From NCBI RefSeq assembly GCF_003795145.1, contig NZ_CP027786.1, positions 1,550,001-1,614,000 of the forward strand: a stretch of DNA of 64,000 nt, given 5' to 3'. Of this stretch, positions 1-8,983 are shown one piece after another (within the stretch, counting starts at the first letter, position 1; every line of letters starts with the position of its first letter). This stretch comes from Tetragenococcus koreensis. Its GTDB lineage: Bacteria > Bacillota > Bacilli > Lactobacillales > Enterococcaceae. A program made the translations under genes and the position numbers. The notes beneath the pieces are model-generated. The model did no database searches and was not told where the DNA came from. It saw only the letters and a list, made by a program, of their open reading frames with translations.

Positions 1-643
1 TTTTATCAGGAAACTCTGCTTCCACGCGATAAATAGGTTGTCCTTTATTAGAAAACTTTTCTTCATATTCAGTCATAATATTATTGGTAAATTCACTGGC
101 GTGTAAATCAAGCCACACTTGTTTAATCGTCATGCCATACTGCGAAAAGCTTGCTAAAGAATACTCAAACAGTCCTTGATTATCCGTTTTAAAATGGATC
201 TGTCCACAGGGCTGTAAGATTTCTTCATCAACCGCTAAAAAATTCTTTGAAGTAAGGCGCCGTTTTTCATGTTTTTTCTTAGGCCATGGATCAGAAAAAT
301 TTAAATAGATTAAATCAACCTCACTATCTGCAAAATATTCTGTTAAAGCCGAACCATCAACATGCAATAGTTGTAAATTAGGCAATTCGGCAGCCTGTAG
401 TTTGTCCAGTGCAAAAGATACCACACTTATTTGTAGATCGATGCCAATGTAATTAATCTCAGGATGAGCCTTGGCCATCTCTGTAATAAACTGCCCTTTT
501 CCCATGCCAATTTCAATATGTAAGGAATGACCATTTGAAAAGCGCTCTTTCCAATGACCCCGCCAATTTTTAGGGTCAGGTACCACAAATTGTGGGTTGT
601 TGGCAAGCATTTCTTCAGCGCCGTGTCGTTTTCTAACTCGCAT
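1..643 (-). CDS. trmB: tRNA (guanine-N7-)-methyltransferase, C-terminus cut by window edge
   Basis: Makes m7G46 in the tRNA variable loop using S-adenosylmethionine. The visible 214 codons start at an ATG preceded by AAGGAG and open with [13 protein letters not shown]. The SAM-binding stretch [11 protein letters not shown] and the substrate-side motif [15 protein letters not shown] are typical of the family. Usual length is about 215 residues, so only a few C-terminal residues lie outside the window. It follows a ytmP-like kinase, the same neighbour as in Bacillus. A hairpin with a T-run sits directly upstream of its ribosome binding site, so expression may depend on read-through or on a promoter inside the upstream gene. 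Confidence 0.93.
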   Translation of the reverse strand, partial: MRVRKRHGAEEMLANNPQFVVPDPKNWRGHWKERFSNGHSLHIEIGMGKGQFITEMAKAHPEINYIGIDLQISVVSFALDKLQAAELPNLQLLHVDGSALTEYFADSEVDLIYLNFSDPWPKKKHEKRRLTSKNFLAVDEEILQPCGQIHFKTDNQGLFEYSLASFSQYGMTIKQVWLDLHASEFTNNIMTEYEEKFSNKGQPIYRVEAEFPDK

Positions 644-659
644 ACTTAAACTCCTTCTA

Positions 660-700
660 AAAAGGGTGGCTGTTGTCATTTCAGACACACCCACCCTTTT
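660..700 (-). terminator. Hairpin terminator/attenuator between the ytmP-like gene and trmB
   Basis: A 10-bp perfect stem (AAAAGGGTGG with CCACCCTTTT) is followed by a T-run on either strand. On the minus strand it lies immediately after the kinase stop codon, and its T-run abuts the trmB ribosome binding site. It may terminate most transcription before trmB. Confidence 0.7.
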
Positions 701-1480
701 TTAACCTGTATAAATTCGTTTTAATTGTAAAATTTCTTCATTTGCTTCTTTTAACTTACCTTTGTGGTAACATTTTTTTATTTCTTGCAACATACTCAGC
801 AAAGCGTACCAATAGATCTTTTCAATATTTTCATCAGTACTTTGAATCCCATAACTCATTAACCACTGACTCCAACTAGAAACTGGCAAATAATTGCCTA
901 GAATCGTTCCGATATCTACAGCAGAATCAGCAAACATCACAGAATCCCAGTCCACTAAATATAAATAATTTTGACAAACAATCCAGTTCCGACAATTCAC
1001 ATCACCATGAACTACGGTTTTTTCCGCTGCATTAAAAGCAGGAATATTCTTTTTAAGAAATTGAACGACTAATGCTAAAAATTGATTCTTAGCTAATGCA
1101 TCGGGTAAAGTTTCTTCGTATTCCTCCAACATTTTTTTTGGAGGCTTAACAATACCGCCCATTTTTTTTAACATGTCTTTTAAAGAACGGGAATGATGCA
1201 AATGATAGAGTACATCGATGACATCATTTCTTTGTCCAATCTCTTCAGGTTCTAGCAGCCGACCTTCTAACCATTCTTGAGCCGACAGCGTATCACCGTC
1301 TCCTGTTCGTTTCGTCCAAATTAATTTAGGGGTAATTCCTTCTTTTGATAAAGCAGCAAGCATTGGTGTCGTATTACGTTTGATAAATATTTTGTCTTGT
1401 TCTTTTAGCCCAATATATGCTTTTCCCGTGTCACCCTTGATCGGGCGTAGCTGCCAATCATTATCCATACGCATTGTCAT
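701..1480 (-). CDS. YtmP-like small-molecule kinase (aminoglycoside/choline phosphotransferase fold)
   Basis: About 259 residues. The Brenner-type catalytic motif VVHGDVNCRNW, followed by the metal-binding YLVDWDSV, marks an APH/choline-kinase-fold phosphotransferase. The N-terminal lobe contains a short nucleotide-binding region with IFIKRN. Its position next to trmB matches Bacillus ytmP. The substrate is unknown; homologues are often labelled thiamine/choline kinase, which the sequence cannot confirm. An ATG (1480) and a TTG one codon earlier (1483) both follow a good AGGAGG; the ATG is preferred for spacing and codon. A promoter sits 30-60 bp upstream, so it is transcribed apart from ecsAB. 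Confidence 0.85.
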   Translation of the reverse strand: MTMRMDNDWQLRPIKGDTGKAYIGLKEQDKIFIKRNTTPMLAALSKEGITPKLIWTKRTGDGDTLSAQEWLEGRLLEPEEIGQRNDVIDVLYHLHHSRSLKDMLKKMGGIVKPPKKMLEEYEETLPDALAKNQFLALVVQFLKKNIPAFNAAEKTVVHGDVNCRNWIVCQNYLYLVDWDSVMFADSAVDIGTILGNYLPVSSWSQWLMSYGIQSTDENIEKIYWYALLSMLQEIKKCYHKGKLKEANEEILQLKRIYTG

Positions 1481-1512
1481 CAAAGCTTACCTCCTTTATC
1501 GCAGTAATTCTT

Positions 1513-1541
1513 ATTTTAGCTTGCTGGTTTCATATCGTCAA
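1513..1541 (-). promoter_or_regulatory. Promoter of the ytmP-like gene
   Basis: TTGACG (1536-1541) and TAAAAT (1513-1518) are separated by exactly 17 bp on the minus strand, about 30 bp before the start codon. Confidence 0.7.
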
Positions 1542-1579
1542 GCACATGTATGTTCGATTTTAGTGAAGAAAGATCTTCC

Positions 1580-2800
1580 TTAATTGTTCATTTTCTTAAT
1601 CCGATAAGGCAAATATCCTTCTACAAAGAAAAGCACCATTACTAAATAACCAATGATCACAATTAAACGCTCACTCCATTGAGTTAAAGAAAATAAAGCG
1701 ATCACTGCAAACACGATGGCGCAAAAAGTTAAAAGTAGGCCTAGTAGTTTCTTTATAGCAGTAAGCTTTTGCTCTTTTTTAAGCGGGTATAATTTCGTCA
1801 GTGGTACAAATTGAAATTGCTGGTATAGCGGCAAAAGTTGAAAGCCAATCAAGTAAATAAACAAGATTCCGATGCCTAAAGCAAACCACTGTTCAGAAAC
1901 AAAATAAAGCAATAAGCCACCTAAAATGACTAATCGTAGATATAAGCCGCTATATTCATTGCCACGAAGTAAGCGACGAGCATACAAGTACAGGTACGTA
2001 TTATGTTGAGAAAAAGCAATCCGATCTAATAAAGGATCTAGATACTTGCGTCGTTTAATTTTAGTGGCAATCTCGGGAACGTCGGTAAATAAATTGATAA
2101 ATTGATAAATCCGATGCAGCCGATCTTGTTCTTCAGCAATCATTTTTTCCCAATCTAGTGAGACATTCATCGTCTGCCAACATAATTTATGGAATAAAAT
2201 AATCTGCATAATAGAAAGAATTGTGCCGAAAATGGGTTGCAACCATATACTGATAGCCAAAACAACGAACGTAAAAATAATCCATAAAAAGTAAGCATTC
2301 TTTCTGGCCTTTTGCATATCTTGAAAGATATTCATACGCTCAATTTCTAGATGGCTGATTTTAAGCCCCCACAAACTAAGCAAATAAAAGAAAAAAGTGA
2401 CAAAAGAATTCCCGGTGGATACTACCACTAATGGCATCGTAAACGCTGAAATCAAAAGTAAGGCAGCAAATGGAAAAATACAGCTATAAGAAAAAGCTGC
2501 CGATAAATAAGAGCGCATCTGTTTTTCTTTGGGTAATAAAAAAATTTGGTCTGCTGGTTCAGCCAAACTGGCAAAACGACCTATATGCAATGCCGCAATC
2601 CAAATGATTAAAACCAATAACCCACCAACTGGATACCCCGTGGATAACGTTTTTAGCCAATTGGAATAATAGAAACCGACACCGCCTAATAAAAAGGTCA
2701 TGATCAGCACAAAATGGTCATTTAACACATATTTCATATAACGCATCATATGTTTTTGGTGTTTCTTTAAACGTGTTTGAAAGAAAGCTTTCATCATCAA
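1580..2800 (-). CDS. ecsB: EcsB-type ABC transporter permease
   Basis: A 406-residue polytopic membrane protein with several strongly hydrophobic segments (for example around LIMTFLLGGVGFYY, LVLIIWIAALHIG and LLLTFCAIVFAVIALF) and a basic N-terminus. It overlaps ecsA by 4 bp (ATGA-type coupling), and length and context match EcsB. In Bacillus, EcsAB is needed for efficient intramembrane proteolysis by RasP, and in enterococci it is linked to export or clearance of pheromone-type peptides. The transported substrate cannot be read from the sequence. Confidence 0.88.
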   Translation of the reverse strand: MMMKAFFQTRLKKHQKHMMRYMKYVLNDHFVLIMTFLLGGVGFYYSNWLKTLSTGYPVGGLLVLIIWIAALHIGRFASLAEPADQIFLLPKEKQMRSYLSAAFSYSCIFPFAALLLISAFTMPLVVVSTGNSFVTFFFYLLSLWGLKISHLEIERMNIFQDMQKARKNAYFLWIIFTFVVLAISIWLQPIFGTILSIMQIILFHKLCWQTMNVSLDWEKMIAEEQDRLHRIYQFINLFTDVPEIATKIKRRKYLDPLLDRIAFSQHNTYLYLYARRLLRGNEYSGLYLRLVILGGLLLYFVSEQWFALGIGILFIYLIGFQLLPLYQQFQFVPLTKLYPLKKEQKLTAIKKLLGLLLTFCAIVFAVIALFSLTQWSERLIVIIGYLVMVLFFVEGYLPYRIKKMNN

Positions 2801-3525
2801 GCCTCCTCTGTCAACGCAAGATAAAGATCATCTAAAGACGCCTCTGGCTTATTAAATGCCTGACGTAATTCTTCTAATGTTCCTTGCATTCGAATTTCTC
2901 CATTATGAAGCATAATGAAACGATCGCAATATTTTTCAGCCGTTGCTAAAACATGCGTGGACATCAAAATGGATGAACCTTGCTCTTTCATTGCTTGCAT
3001 TAATTCTAGTAACGCATGAATGGCTAAAGGATCTAAACCTAAAAATGGCTCGTCAATAATATAAAGACTAGGCTCAATTAAAAAAGCACACAAAACCATC
3101 ACTTTTTGTTTCATCCCTTTGGAAAAATTAGCTGGAAACCATTCGAGACGTTGATCTAAGCGAAAAGTTTTAAGTAAGGGTTCAGCCCGTCTTTGGGCTT
3201 CTTTTGGGTCGATATCATAAGCCATCGCCGTGACTTCTAAGTGTTCTTTTAAGGTTAATTCTTCATATAAAAGAGGGGTCTCTGGAATATAACCGATTTT
3301 TGATCGGTAACTTTCTGGATCCTTAGTGATCGTTAGACCGTCTAATTCAATGCGTCCTTGTTGCGGTTGTAGTAAACCAATAATTTCTTTGATTGTCGTG
3401 CTTTTACCCGCACCATTTAAACCAATCAAAGCAACTATTTCCCCGTCATTAAGCGTGAAATTTAAATTTTTCAATACCGGGATTTGGTTATAACCGCCCG
3501 TTAGATTTTCTACGCGTAAGGTCAT
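2797..3525 (-). CDS. ecsA: EcsA ABC transporter ATP-binding protein
   Basis: A 242-residue ATPase starting MTLRVENLTGGYNQ. The start at 3525 follows a GGAGG ribosome binding site; the open frame runs upstream through the promoter, so longer starts were rejected. Walker A is GLNGAGKST (about residues 35-43), the signature is FSKGMKQK and Walker B is LYIIDEPFLGLD, followed by an H-loop in LMSTHVLATAEK. It partners EcsB. Transcription probably starts at an extended -10 promoter about 25 bp upstream. Confidence 0.93.
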   Translation of the reverse strand: MTLRVENLTGGYNQIPVLKNLNFTLNDGEIVALIGLNGAGKSTTIKEIIGLLQPQQGRIELDGLTITKDPESYRSKIGYIPETPLLYEELTLKEHLEVTAMAYDIDPKEAQRRAEPLLKTFRLDQRLEWFPANFSKGMKQKVMVLCAFLIEPSLYIIDEPFLGLDPLAIHALLELMQAMKEQGSSILMSTHVLATAEKYCDRFIMLHNGEIRMQGTLEELRQAFNKPEASLDDLYLALTEEA

Positions 3526-3553
3526 ATTTTTTCCTCCAAATTTTACTAATTCC

Positions 3554-3559
3554 ATTATA
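3554..3559 (-). promoter_or_regulatory. Extended -10 promoter of ecsAB
   Basis: On the minus strand TGCTATAAT forms an extended -10 about 30 bp before the ecsA start. The -35 region is only a T-rich tract, which such promoters tolerate. The predicted leader is about 20 nt and contains the GGAGG. Confidence 0.6.
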
Positions 3560-3575
3560 GCATGAATGGAGCATA

Positions 3576-3623
3576 GAAAAAATTCGAATGGATTACTGCT
3601 ATCAAGAAGTTTCCATTCGAATT
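3576..3623 (-). terminator. Terminator of the multidrug exporter operon
   Basis: A perfect 12-bp inverted repeat (AATTCGAATGGA at 3581-3592, TCCATTCGAATT at 3612-3623) with a 19-nt loop is followed on the minus strand by a short T-run. It lies just after the exporter stop codon and before the ecsA promoter. Confidence 0.6.
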
Positions 3624-3635
3624 TATGCAAAACGC

Positions 3636-5498
3636 TTATGATGCTATTTCGCCAGAAGAAAATTGACTATTATACAAGTCAGCATAAAAGCCCTTCTTTT
3701 TCATCAGAGTTTCATGATCGCCAGTTTCAACGATCGAACCATGATTCATAACAACAATATTATCTGCTCCTTGAATCGTAGATAAACGATGGGCAACAAC
3801 AAAACTGGTACGATTTTCTAAAAGACGATTCATCGCTTTTTGAATTAAGATTTCAGTCCGTGTATCCACACTAGACGTTGCCTCATCCAAAATCAACACT
3901 TCAGGATCTGCTAAGAAAGCCCGCGCAATAGTAATTAACTGCCTTTGTCCTTGGGAGATATTGCTGGCATCTTCATTTAAGACAGTATCATAACCATCCG
4001 GTAGCTGATGCACAAATTCATCCACGTGCGCAGCTTTAGCGGCTTCTTTGACATCTTCATGGCTAGCTTGGTCATTACCATATTGAATATTTGCATAAAT
4101 ACTGCCGGTAAATAACCAGGTATCTTGTAAGACCATCGATATTTTACTACGTAAACGTTCTTTAGACATATCGCGAACGTCAACGCCGTCATATCGAATA
4201 CTACCACCGGAAACATCATAGAATCGTTCTAATAAATTAATTAATGTCGTCTTTCCAGCACCCGTCGGCCCCACAATTGCTACTGTTTCGGCCGGTTTGA
4301 CGTCCAAACTAAAGTCAGTAAATAATAACTGATCATCACTATAACCGAACTGTACATCTTCAAAGCGAACCTTATAAGGGGAATTTTCTTCCACAGGTAA
4401 GTTGGATGGTTGTTCAATCATTTCCTCTTCATCTAAAACTTCAAAAATACGTTCAGCTGAAGCGACTGTAACTTGGATTGTATTAATCAAATTCGATAAT
4501 TGAGTAATTGGTTGTGAAAATTGATTGGTGTATTGTAAGAATGCTTGAACATTCCCAAGATCCATATTTCCGTTAGCAACTTTGATGCCGCCCAACACTG
4601 CAACAAAAACATAATCTAAGTTTTTAATGAAATTCATCAAAGGCATAATGATGGCAGAAATAAATTGCGCCTTCCAACCAGCTGTATATAATCGTTGATT
4701 TTCTTTTTCAAAAACTGCTTGGTCTTGTTCTTCATGGTTGAAAGTTTTAATTACCGTATGTCCACCATAGGTTTCTTCCACTTGATCATTCAAAAGCCCC
4801 AAACTCTTCTGTTGAGCAGCAAAGAATCTTTGCGATTTAGGAGCGATAATCATCACAACGATTAAACTCAATGGAATCGTCGCTAGTGCGATCAACGTTA
4901 ACTGCCAACTAATCGAAAGCATCATAACTAGTACCCCTACAAAAGTCACAATGCTAGTAACAAATTGCGTCAAATTTTGTTGCAACATGTTTGCCACGTT
5001 ATCCATATCATTGACCGCCCGCGACATAATATCACCGTTGCTGTGCGTATCAAAATATACTGTAGGCAACCGATTGATTTTTTCATCCAAATCTTTACGC
5101 ATTTGATAAACGGAACGTTGTGACACTCGCGTCATAATAAATTGTTGCAAAAAATTAAATGCAGCCGAAATAAGATACATCGCAATCACAGTGAATAAAA
5201 TTTGTGCGATTTTATCAAAATCAATCGGAAAAGATGTAACGTTTTGACCGGCTTGCATTTGTTTAACTCCAGTCATCACGCCTTTAAATATTTCCGTGGT
5301 CGCTCTCCCTAAAACTTTTGGCGTTTGAATTTGAAAAACAACTGCTCCAATTGCTAATACGAAAACCGCGATAATCGCAACTAAACGTGCCGACAAATAA
5401 TGAACTAGCCGACGAACCGTCTTCCAAAAATTTTTCGGTTTACGATTTCTTACTTGGGTAGGTTCTTGGTCTGTGGTATTTTTTTGTTCTTTACTCAA
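3636..5498 (-). CDS. Heterodimeric multidrug ABC exporter, consensus-site half (LmrD/EfrB-like)
   Basis: 620 residues: a basic N-terminus, six transmembrane helices (about residues 30-340), then a nucleotide-binding domain. Walker A is GPTGAGKTT, the signature is ISQGQRQ (a variant of LSGGQ), Walker B is VLILDEATSSVD with the catalytic Glu, and the H-loop His is in VVAHRLSTI. The partner encoded upstream has Asp and Gln at the last two positions, so the pair is a typical heterodimer with one degenerate ATP site. The start overlaps the partner's stop by 4 bp. Drug or lipid efflux is inferred from the family and from TetR control; the exact LmrCD/EfrAB/EfrCD orthology is not resolved. Confidence 0.9.
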   Translation of the reverse strand: MSKEQKNTTDQEPTQVRNRKPKNFWKTVRRLVHYLSARLVAIIAVFVLAIGAVVFQIQTPKVLGRATTEIFKGVMTGVKQMQAGQNVTSFPIDFDKIAQILFTVIAMYLISAAFNFLQQFIMTRVSQRSVYQMRKDLDEKINRLPTVYFDTHSNGDIMSRAVNDMDNVANMLQQNLTQFVTSIVTFVGVLVMMLSISWQLTLIALATIPLSLIVVMIIAPKSQRFFAAQQKSLGLLNDQVEETYGGHTVIKTFNHEEQDQAVFEKENQRLYTAGWKAQFISAIIMPLMNFIKNLDYVFVAVLGGIKVANGNMDLGNVQAFLQYTNQFSQPITQLSNLINTIQVTVASAERIFEVLDEEEMIEQPSNLPVEENSPYKVRFEDVQFGYSDDQLLFTDFSLDVKPAETVAIVGPTGAGKTTLINLLERFYDVSGGSIRYDGVDVRDMSKERLRSKISMVLQDTWLFTGSIYANIQYGNDQASHEDVKEAAKAAHVDEFVHQLPDGYDTVLNEDASNISQGQRQLITIARAFLADPEVLILDEATSSVDTRTEILIQKAMNRLLENRTSFVVAHRLSTIQGADNIVVMNHGSIVETGDHETLMKKKGFYADLYNSQFSSGEIAS

Positions 5499-7222
5499 CC
5501 TAGATCCTCCTCTCTCAATTGGGAATGAACGATTTCTTGATAAGTTTTATTGTTTTCCAATAATTCTTTATGTGTCCCTTTGCCGACTACTTGGCCTGCT
5601 TCTAATACTAAAATCATATCGGCATCCATAATGGTACTTACACGTTGAGCAACAATTACCATAATTCCGTCTGTCATTTCTTCTTGTAATGCTTGTCGTA
5701 GATTAGCATCAGTTTTGAAATCCAAAGCAGAAAATGAATCGTCAAATACATATAAATCAGCTTCTTTTATCAGCGCACGAGCAATAGCTAATCGTTGCCT
5801 TTGGCCGCCTGAGAAGTTACCGCCGCCTTGTTCGACATGACTGTCCAAACCATCCGGCATTTCAGCAACAAAATCTTGAGCTTGAGCAATTTTTAAAGCT
5901 TGCCAAATTTGGTCTTCCGTTGCCTCTGCATTCCCATAGCGCATATTTTCACGGATTGTTCCGCGAAAAAGGACTGCTGTTTGAGGCACAAAACCGATTA
6001 ATTCACGCAAATCATGTTGACTGATATTTTGAATATCATGTCCATTTAAACGAATCGAACCTGATTCGATTTCATGTAAGCGGGGCAGCAAGTTAACAAA
6101 GGTGGTCTTCCCTGAACCAGTTCCTCCGATAATTGCGACCGTATCACCGGCTTTTGCTTTGAAATGAACATCTTCTAAAGCGAGCTTATCGGCATCAGCG
6201 TAACGAAAATTTACATGATCAAATTGTAAGGTGGCATTTTCTTTTGCTAATGAAATACGTTCAGGTTGTTTTTTATCAGTAATATCGTCAGTTTCATCTA
6301 AAATTTCATTGATCCGATCAGCTGAAGCTTGTGCTCTAGGAACCATGACAAATATCATGGAAAGCATCATAAAACTGATTAAAATTTGCATAGCGTAAGT
6401 GATAAAAGCAATCATATTTCCCACTTGTAATTGCATATCCGCAATATATTGTCCGCCAAACCAAGTAATTCCAATATTGGTTCCACTCATGATTAAAGTC
6501 ATCAAAGGCAGCATTAAAGCGACCAAAGTGTTTACTTTGATAGCTGTATGTGTAAAATCACGGTTGGCTTGATCGAAACGATTCGTTTCATAATCCGTTT
6601 TATTAAAAGCGCGAATCACTCGAACGCCTGTTAATTCTTCTCTAAAAACTAAGTTAAGACGATCGGTCTTTTTTTGCATACTACGAAACAAAGGTACTGC
6701 AAAATACATAATCCCGCCAATGGCAACAATAGCCAGCGGAATAACTACAAAGAATACTTTGGTCAATTGAGCGTCTTTTTGATAAGCAAGAAAACTCGCC
6801 CCAATCAACATGATAGGCGCTTGAATCATTAAGCGCAAAAACATTTGTACAACCATTTGAATTTGGTTCACATCGTTAGTTGTCCGAGTAATGAGTGAAG
6901 CTGTCCCGTATTTATCAAATTTATCAATCGAAAAATTTTCGACTTTTTGATAAATACTTGTTCGTAATTTTCTCCCTAACCTTTGTGATTCTCTAGTTGC
7001 AAAAAAGGCATTACCAAAAGCAGCAATAATACTAATCAACGAAATGATCATCATTATCCCGCCAATGCGCCAAATATAACCAATGTCGCCTTCTGCCACG
7101 CCATTATCAATAATGTTAGACGTCATATTAGGTAGGTATAAGTCAGAAATCACTTGAAATACCATAAAACCGACCGCAATCAGTGCAGAGGTAAATGAAA
7201 TCTTTTTGATTACTTTTATCAT
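5495..7222 (-). CDS. Heterodimeric multidrug ABC exporter, degenerate-site half (LmrC/EfrA-like)
   Basis: 575 residues with six membrane helices and one nucleotide-binding domain. Walker A (GGTGSGKTT) and the signature (FSGGQRQ) are canonical. Walker B reads LYVFDDSFSALD, with Asp where the catalytic Glu should be, and the H-loop is IVAQRVSTI, with Gln for His. This is the expected pattern for the non-hydrolysing half of a heterodimeric exporter. The gene overlaps the TetR gene by 4 bp upstream and its partner by 4 bp downstream, so all three are translationally coupled. Confidence 0.9.
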   Translation of the reverse strand: MIKVIKKISFTSALIAVGFMVFQVISDLYLPNMTSNIIDNGVAEGDIGYIWRIGGIMMIISLISIIAAFGNAFFATRESQRLGRKLRTSIYQKVENFSIDKFDKYGTASLITRTTNDVNQIQMVVQMFLRLMIQAPIMLIGASFLAYQKDAQLTKVFFVVIPLAIVAIGGIMYFAVPLFRSMQKKTDRLNLVFREELTGVRVIRAFNKTDYETNRFDQANRDFTHTAIKVNTLVALMLPLMTLIMSGTNIGITWFGGQYIADMQLQVGNMIAFITYAMQILISFMMLSMIFVMVPRAQASADRINEILDETDDITDKKQPERISLAKENATLQFDHVNFRYADADKLALEDVHFKAKAGDTVAIIGGTGSGKTTFVNLLPRLHEIESGSIRLNGHDIQNISQHDLRELIGFVPQTAVLFRGTIRENMRYGNAEATEDQIWQALKIAQAQDFVAEMPDGLDSHVEQGGGNFSGGQRQRLAIARALIKEADLYVFDDSFSALDFKTDANLRQALQEEMTDGIMVIVAQRVSTIMDADMILVLEAGQVVGKGTHKELLENNKTYQEIVHSQLREEDLG

Positions 7223-7905
7223 TCATTGTTCTCCTTTACTTTTTTATCTCTTTGAGCCCCATTTTTCAGCCAGTTTAGTTTCAAACGGAAATCTTTACTG
7301 ATTTGTTGGGTGCTATAATAACCATTTTCAAAATGATACCGATAACCATCGGCGATCGTCGAAAAGGTAATATGTATCAATAATTGGAGAAGCAGTTGTA
7401 ACTCTTGCTCACTTTTTACATCAAGTAGTGTGCGATCGACTGCTTCTAGCATCGCTTTTTGATCATTTTCTAATTTTTTGCGTTGGGCTGTAGTCGCTTT
7501 ACGATGCATTTTTTTATCAGCAAACGGCATAAATTTATGCATCCCGCGATAATCCATACTGGTAAATAAATTTTTATAAAAAAGTACATTTTCGCCCTTA
7601 AATATTTCTAATATCCAATGGGAAAAGAAATCATCAAAAGTAGCAAATAAATCTCCTTGATGTTGCCTTAAGTTAAGAAGAAGTTGTTTATGGTTGTCTT
7701 TACCTAAGGTATGAAAATAATACAAATATAAATCTTCGATATCGGCAAAGTATTGATAGAAACTTCCTCTAGAAATTTCCGCGTCTTTAACGATATCGGC
7801 AATTGATGCATCTTTTAGCGCACTTTGCGAAAATTCCTTTTTAGCGGCCTCTAAAATTCGTTTTTGTTTTTCATCTGGCAGATTAAAAAACGTTTCATAT
7901 GGCAT
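7219..7905 (-). CDS. TetR-family repressor of the multidrug exporter
   Basis: 228 residues. The N-terminal helix-turn-helix (about residues 10-55) contains ASIADIVKDAEISRGSFY followed by YFADIEDLY, the standard TetR recognition helix. The C-terminal ligand domain is not recognisable by eye. It is the first gene of the operon with the two ABC halves. Two adjacent 15-bp palindromes overlap its promoter and are the likely operators, implying autoregulation and drug-induced derepression. The ATG start is preceded by GAGGAGG. Confidence 0.9.
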   Translation of the reverse strand: MPYETFFNLPDEKQKRILEAAKKEFSQSALKDASIADIVKDAEISRGSFYQYFADIEDLYLYYFHTLGKDNHKQLLLNLRQHQGDLFATFDDFFSHWILEIFKGENVLFYKNLFTSMDYRGMHKFMPFADKKMHRKATTAQRKKLENDQKAMLEAVDRTLLDVKSEQELQLLLQLLIHITFSTIADGYRYHFENGYYSTQQISKDFRLKLNWLKNGAQRDKKVKENNE

Positions 7906-7935
7906 TGTAATACCTTCCTCCTCATACCTTTATTT

Positions 7936-7965
7936 ATGACACGCTGTCATATGACAATACGTCAT
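7936..7965 (-). promoter_or_regulatory. Tandem TetR-type operators
   Basis: Two palindromes lie back to back: ATGACACGCTGTCAT (7936-7950) and ATGACAATACGTCAT (7951-7965). They share ATGAC half-sites, cover the predicted transcription start and touch the -10 box of the exporter operon. Confidence 0.75.
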
Positions 7966-7991
7966 TATACTCTGCTAACCAAACATTGCAA
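7964..7991 (-). promoter_or_regulatory. Promoter of the tetR-ABC exporter operon
   Basis: TTGCAA (7986-7991) and TATAAT (7964-7969) on the minus strand are spaced by 16 bp, with predicted start near 7957 inside the palindromic operators. Confidence 0.7.
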
Positions 7992-8180
7992 GAAAAAAGT
8001 CTCCTTTCATAAAATTTTCTTTTAGCTTTTTTATACTCTATAATGGATTTCATCGAATTAAGAAATTACTCTTTTGCACAAAACATTTTTCGCCCCTCTT
8101 AAATTTTTTTGTGTTACACTATAAGTTGGGCAAAGAAAACCTACATATTGAAGTTATACTTGAGAGGAGTTTGGTCATCA

Positions 8181-8744
8181 ATGATCACAATGGATGATAT
8201 TATTCGTGAAGGTCGTCCTACTTTACGAAAAGTGGCCGAAGAAGTCACTTTTCCTTTAAGCGATGAAGATAAAAAATTAGGAAAAGAAATGATGGAATTC
8301 TTGGAAAATAGTCAAGATCCACAAAAAGCCGAAGAACTACAGCTGCGAGGCGGCGTGGGACTTGCAGCCCCACAAGTCGATGTAGGAAAACGGATAACCG
8401 CGGTACTGGTACCTAGCATGGATCCAGACAGTGATGAACCTGAATTTAAGGATGTATTATACAATCCCAAAATTTTGAGTCACTCTGTACAACAAGCTTG
8501 CATGGGCGAAGGAGAAGGCTGCTTGTCAGTAGATCGTGACGTCGCAGGATATGTTGTACGTCAAGCAAGAATTACTTTACGTTACTACAACGCAGAAGGC
8601 GAAAAGAAAAAAATTCGTTTGAAAAACTATCCAGCAGTCGTTGTGCAACATGAGCTTGACCACTTAAATGGGGTCCTTTTTTATGACCATATTAATGAAG
8701 ATAACCCATTTGCTCTAAATGAAGGCGTACTGGTTATTGAATAA
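8181..8744 (+). CDS. def: Peptide deformylase
   Basis: 187 residues starting [16 protein letters not shown]. It removes the formyl group from the N-terminal Met of nascent proteins. All three metal/active-site motifs are present: [14 protein letters not shown] and QHELDHLNG (the HExxH His and Glu). Length matches the type-2 deformylases of Gram-positives. The ATG at 8181 follows GAGAGGAG; the frame is open upstream but without a better start. It is monocistronic with a strong terminator after it, and diverges from the tetR operon. Confidence 0.96.
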   Translation: MITMDDIIREGRPTLRKVAEEVTFPLSDEDKKLGKEMMEFLENSQDPQKAEELQLRGGVGLAAPQVDVGKRITAVLVPSMDPDSDEPEFKDVLYNPKILSHSVQQACMGEGEGCLSVDRDVAGYVVRQARITLRYYNAEGEKKKIRLKNYPAVVVQHELDHLNGVLFYDHINEDNPFALNEGVLVIE

Positions 8745-8747
8745 CAA

Positions 8748-8797
8748 AAAGTCATCAGCCGTAAAATATTCAACGGTTGATGACTTTATTTTTTTAT
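8748..8797 (+). terminator. Terminator of def
   Basis: A stem AAAGTCATCAGCCGT / ACGGTTGATGACTTT (one G-T pair) with a 10-nt loop is followed by ATTTTTTT. The next ~185 bp up to the amidohydrolase stop codon hold nothing I recognise. Confidence 0.9.
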
Positions 8798-8983
8798 AAA
8801 AAGTGATTTTTCTACTCTGTTGGTTTTGAATTTGTTATTTTAACTGGCTCTAAGTTTGCTAGTGTAAGGATCAGAAAAGGGATAAAATCTCTTTTCAATT
8901 TTAACTATCCACCGTTTATCTTAACTTCCTGTTTCTAGCTCAATAGTGCTTAGCTAAGTATTAAAATAAACAATAGATGGATC

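Noticed and set aside
3620-3642. A cre-like sequence (GCAAAACGCTTATG) near the end of the exporter operon
   Set aside because: It is a poor match to the CcpA consensus and lies away from a sugar gene promoter.
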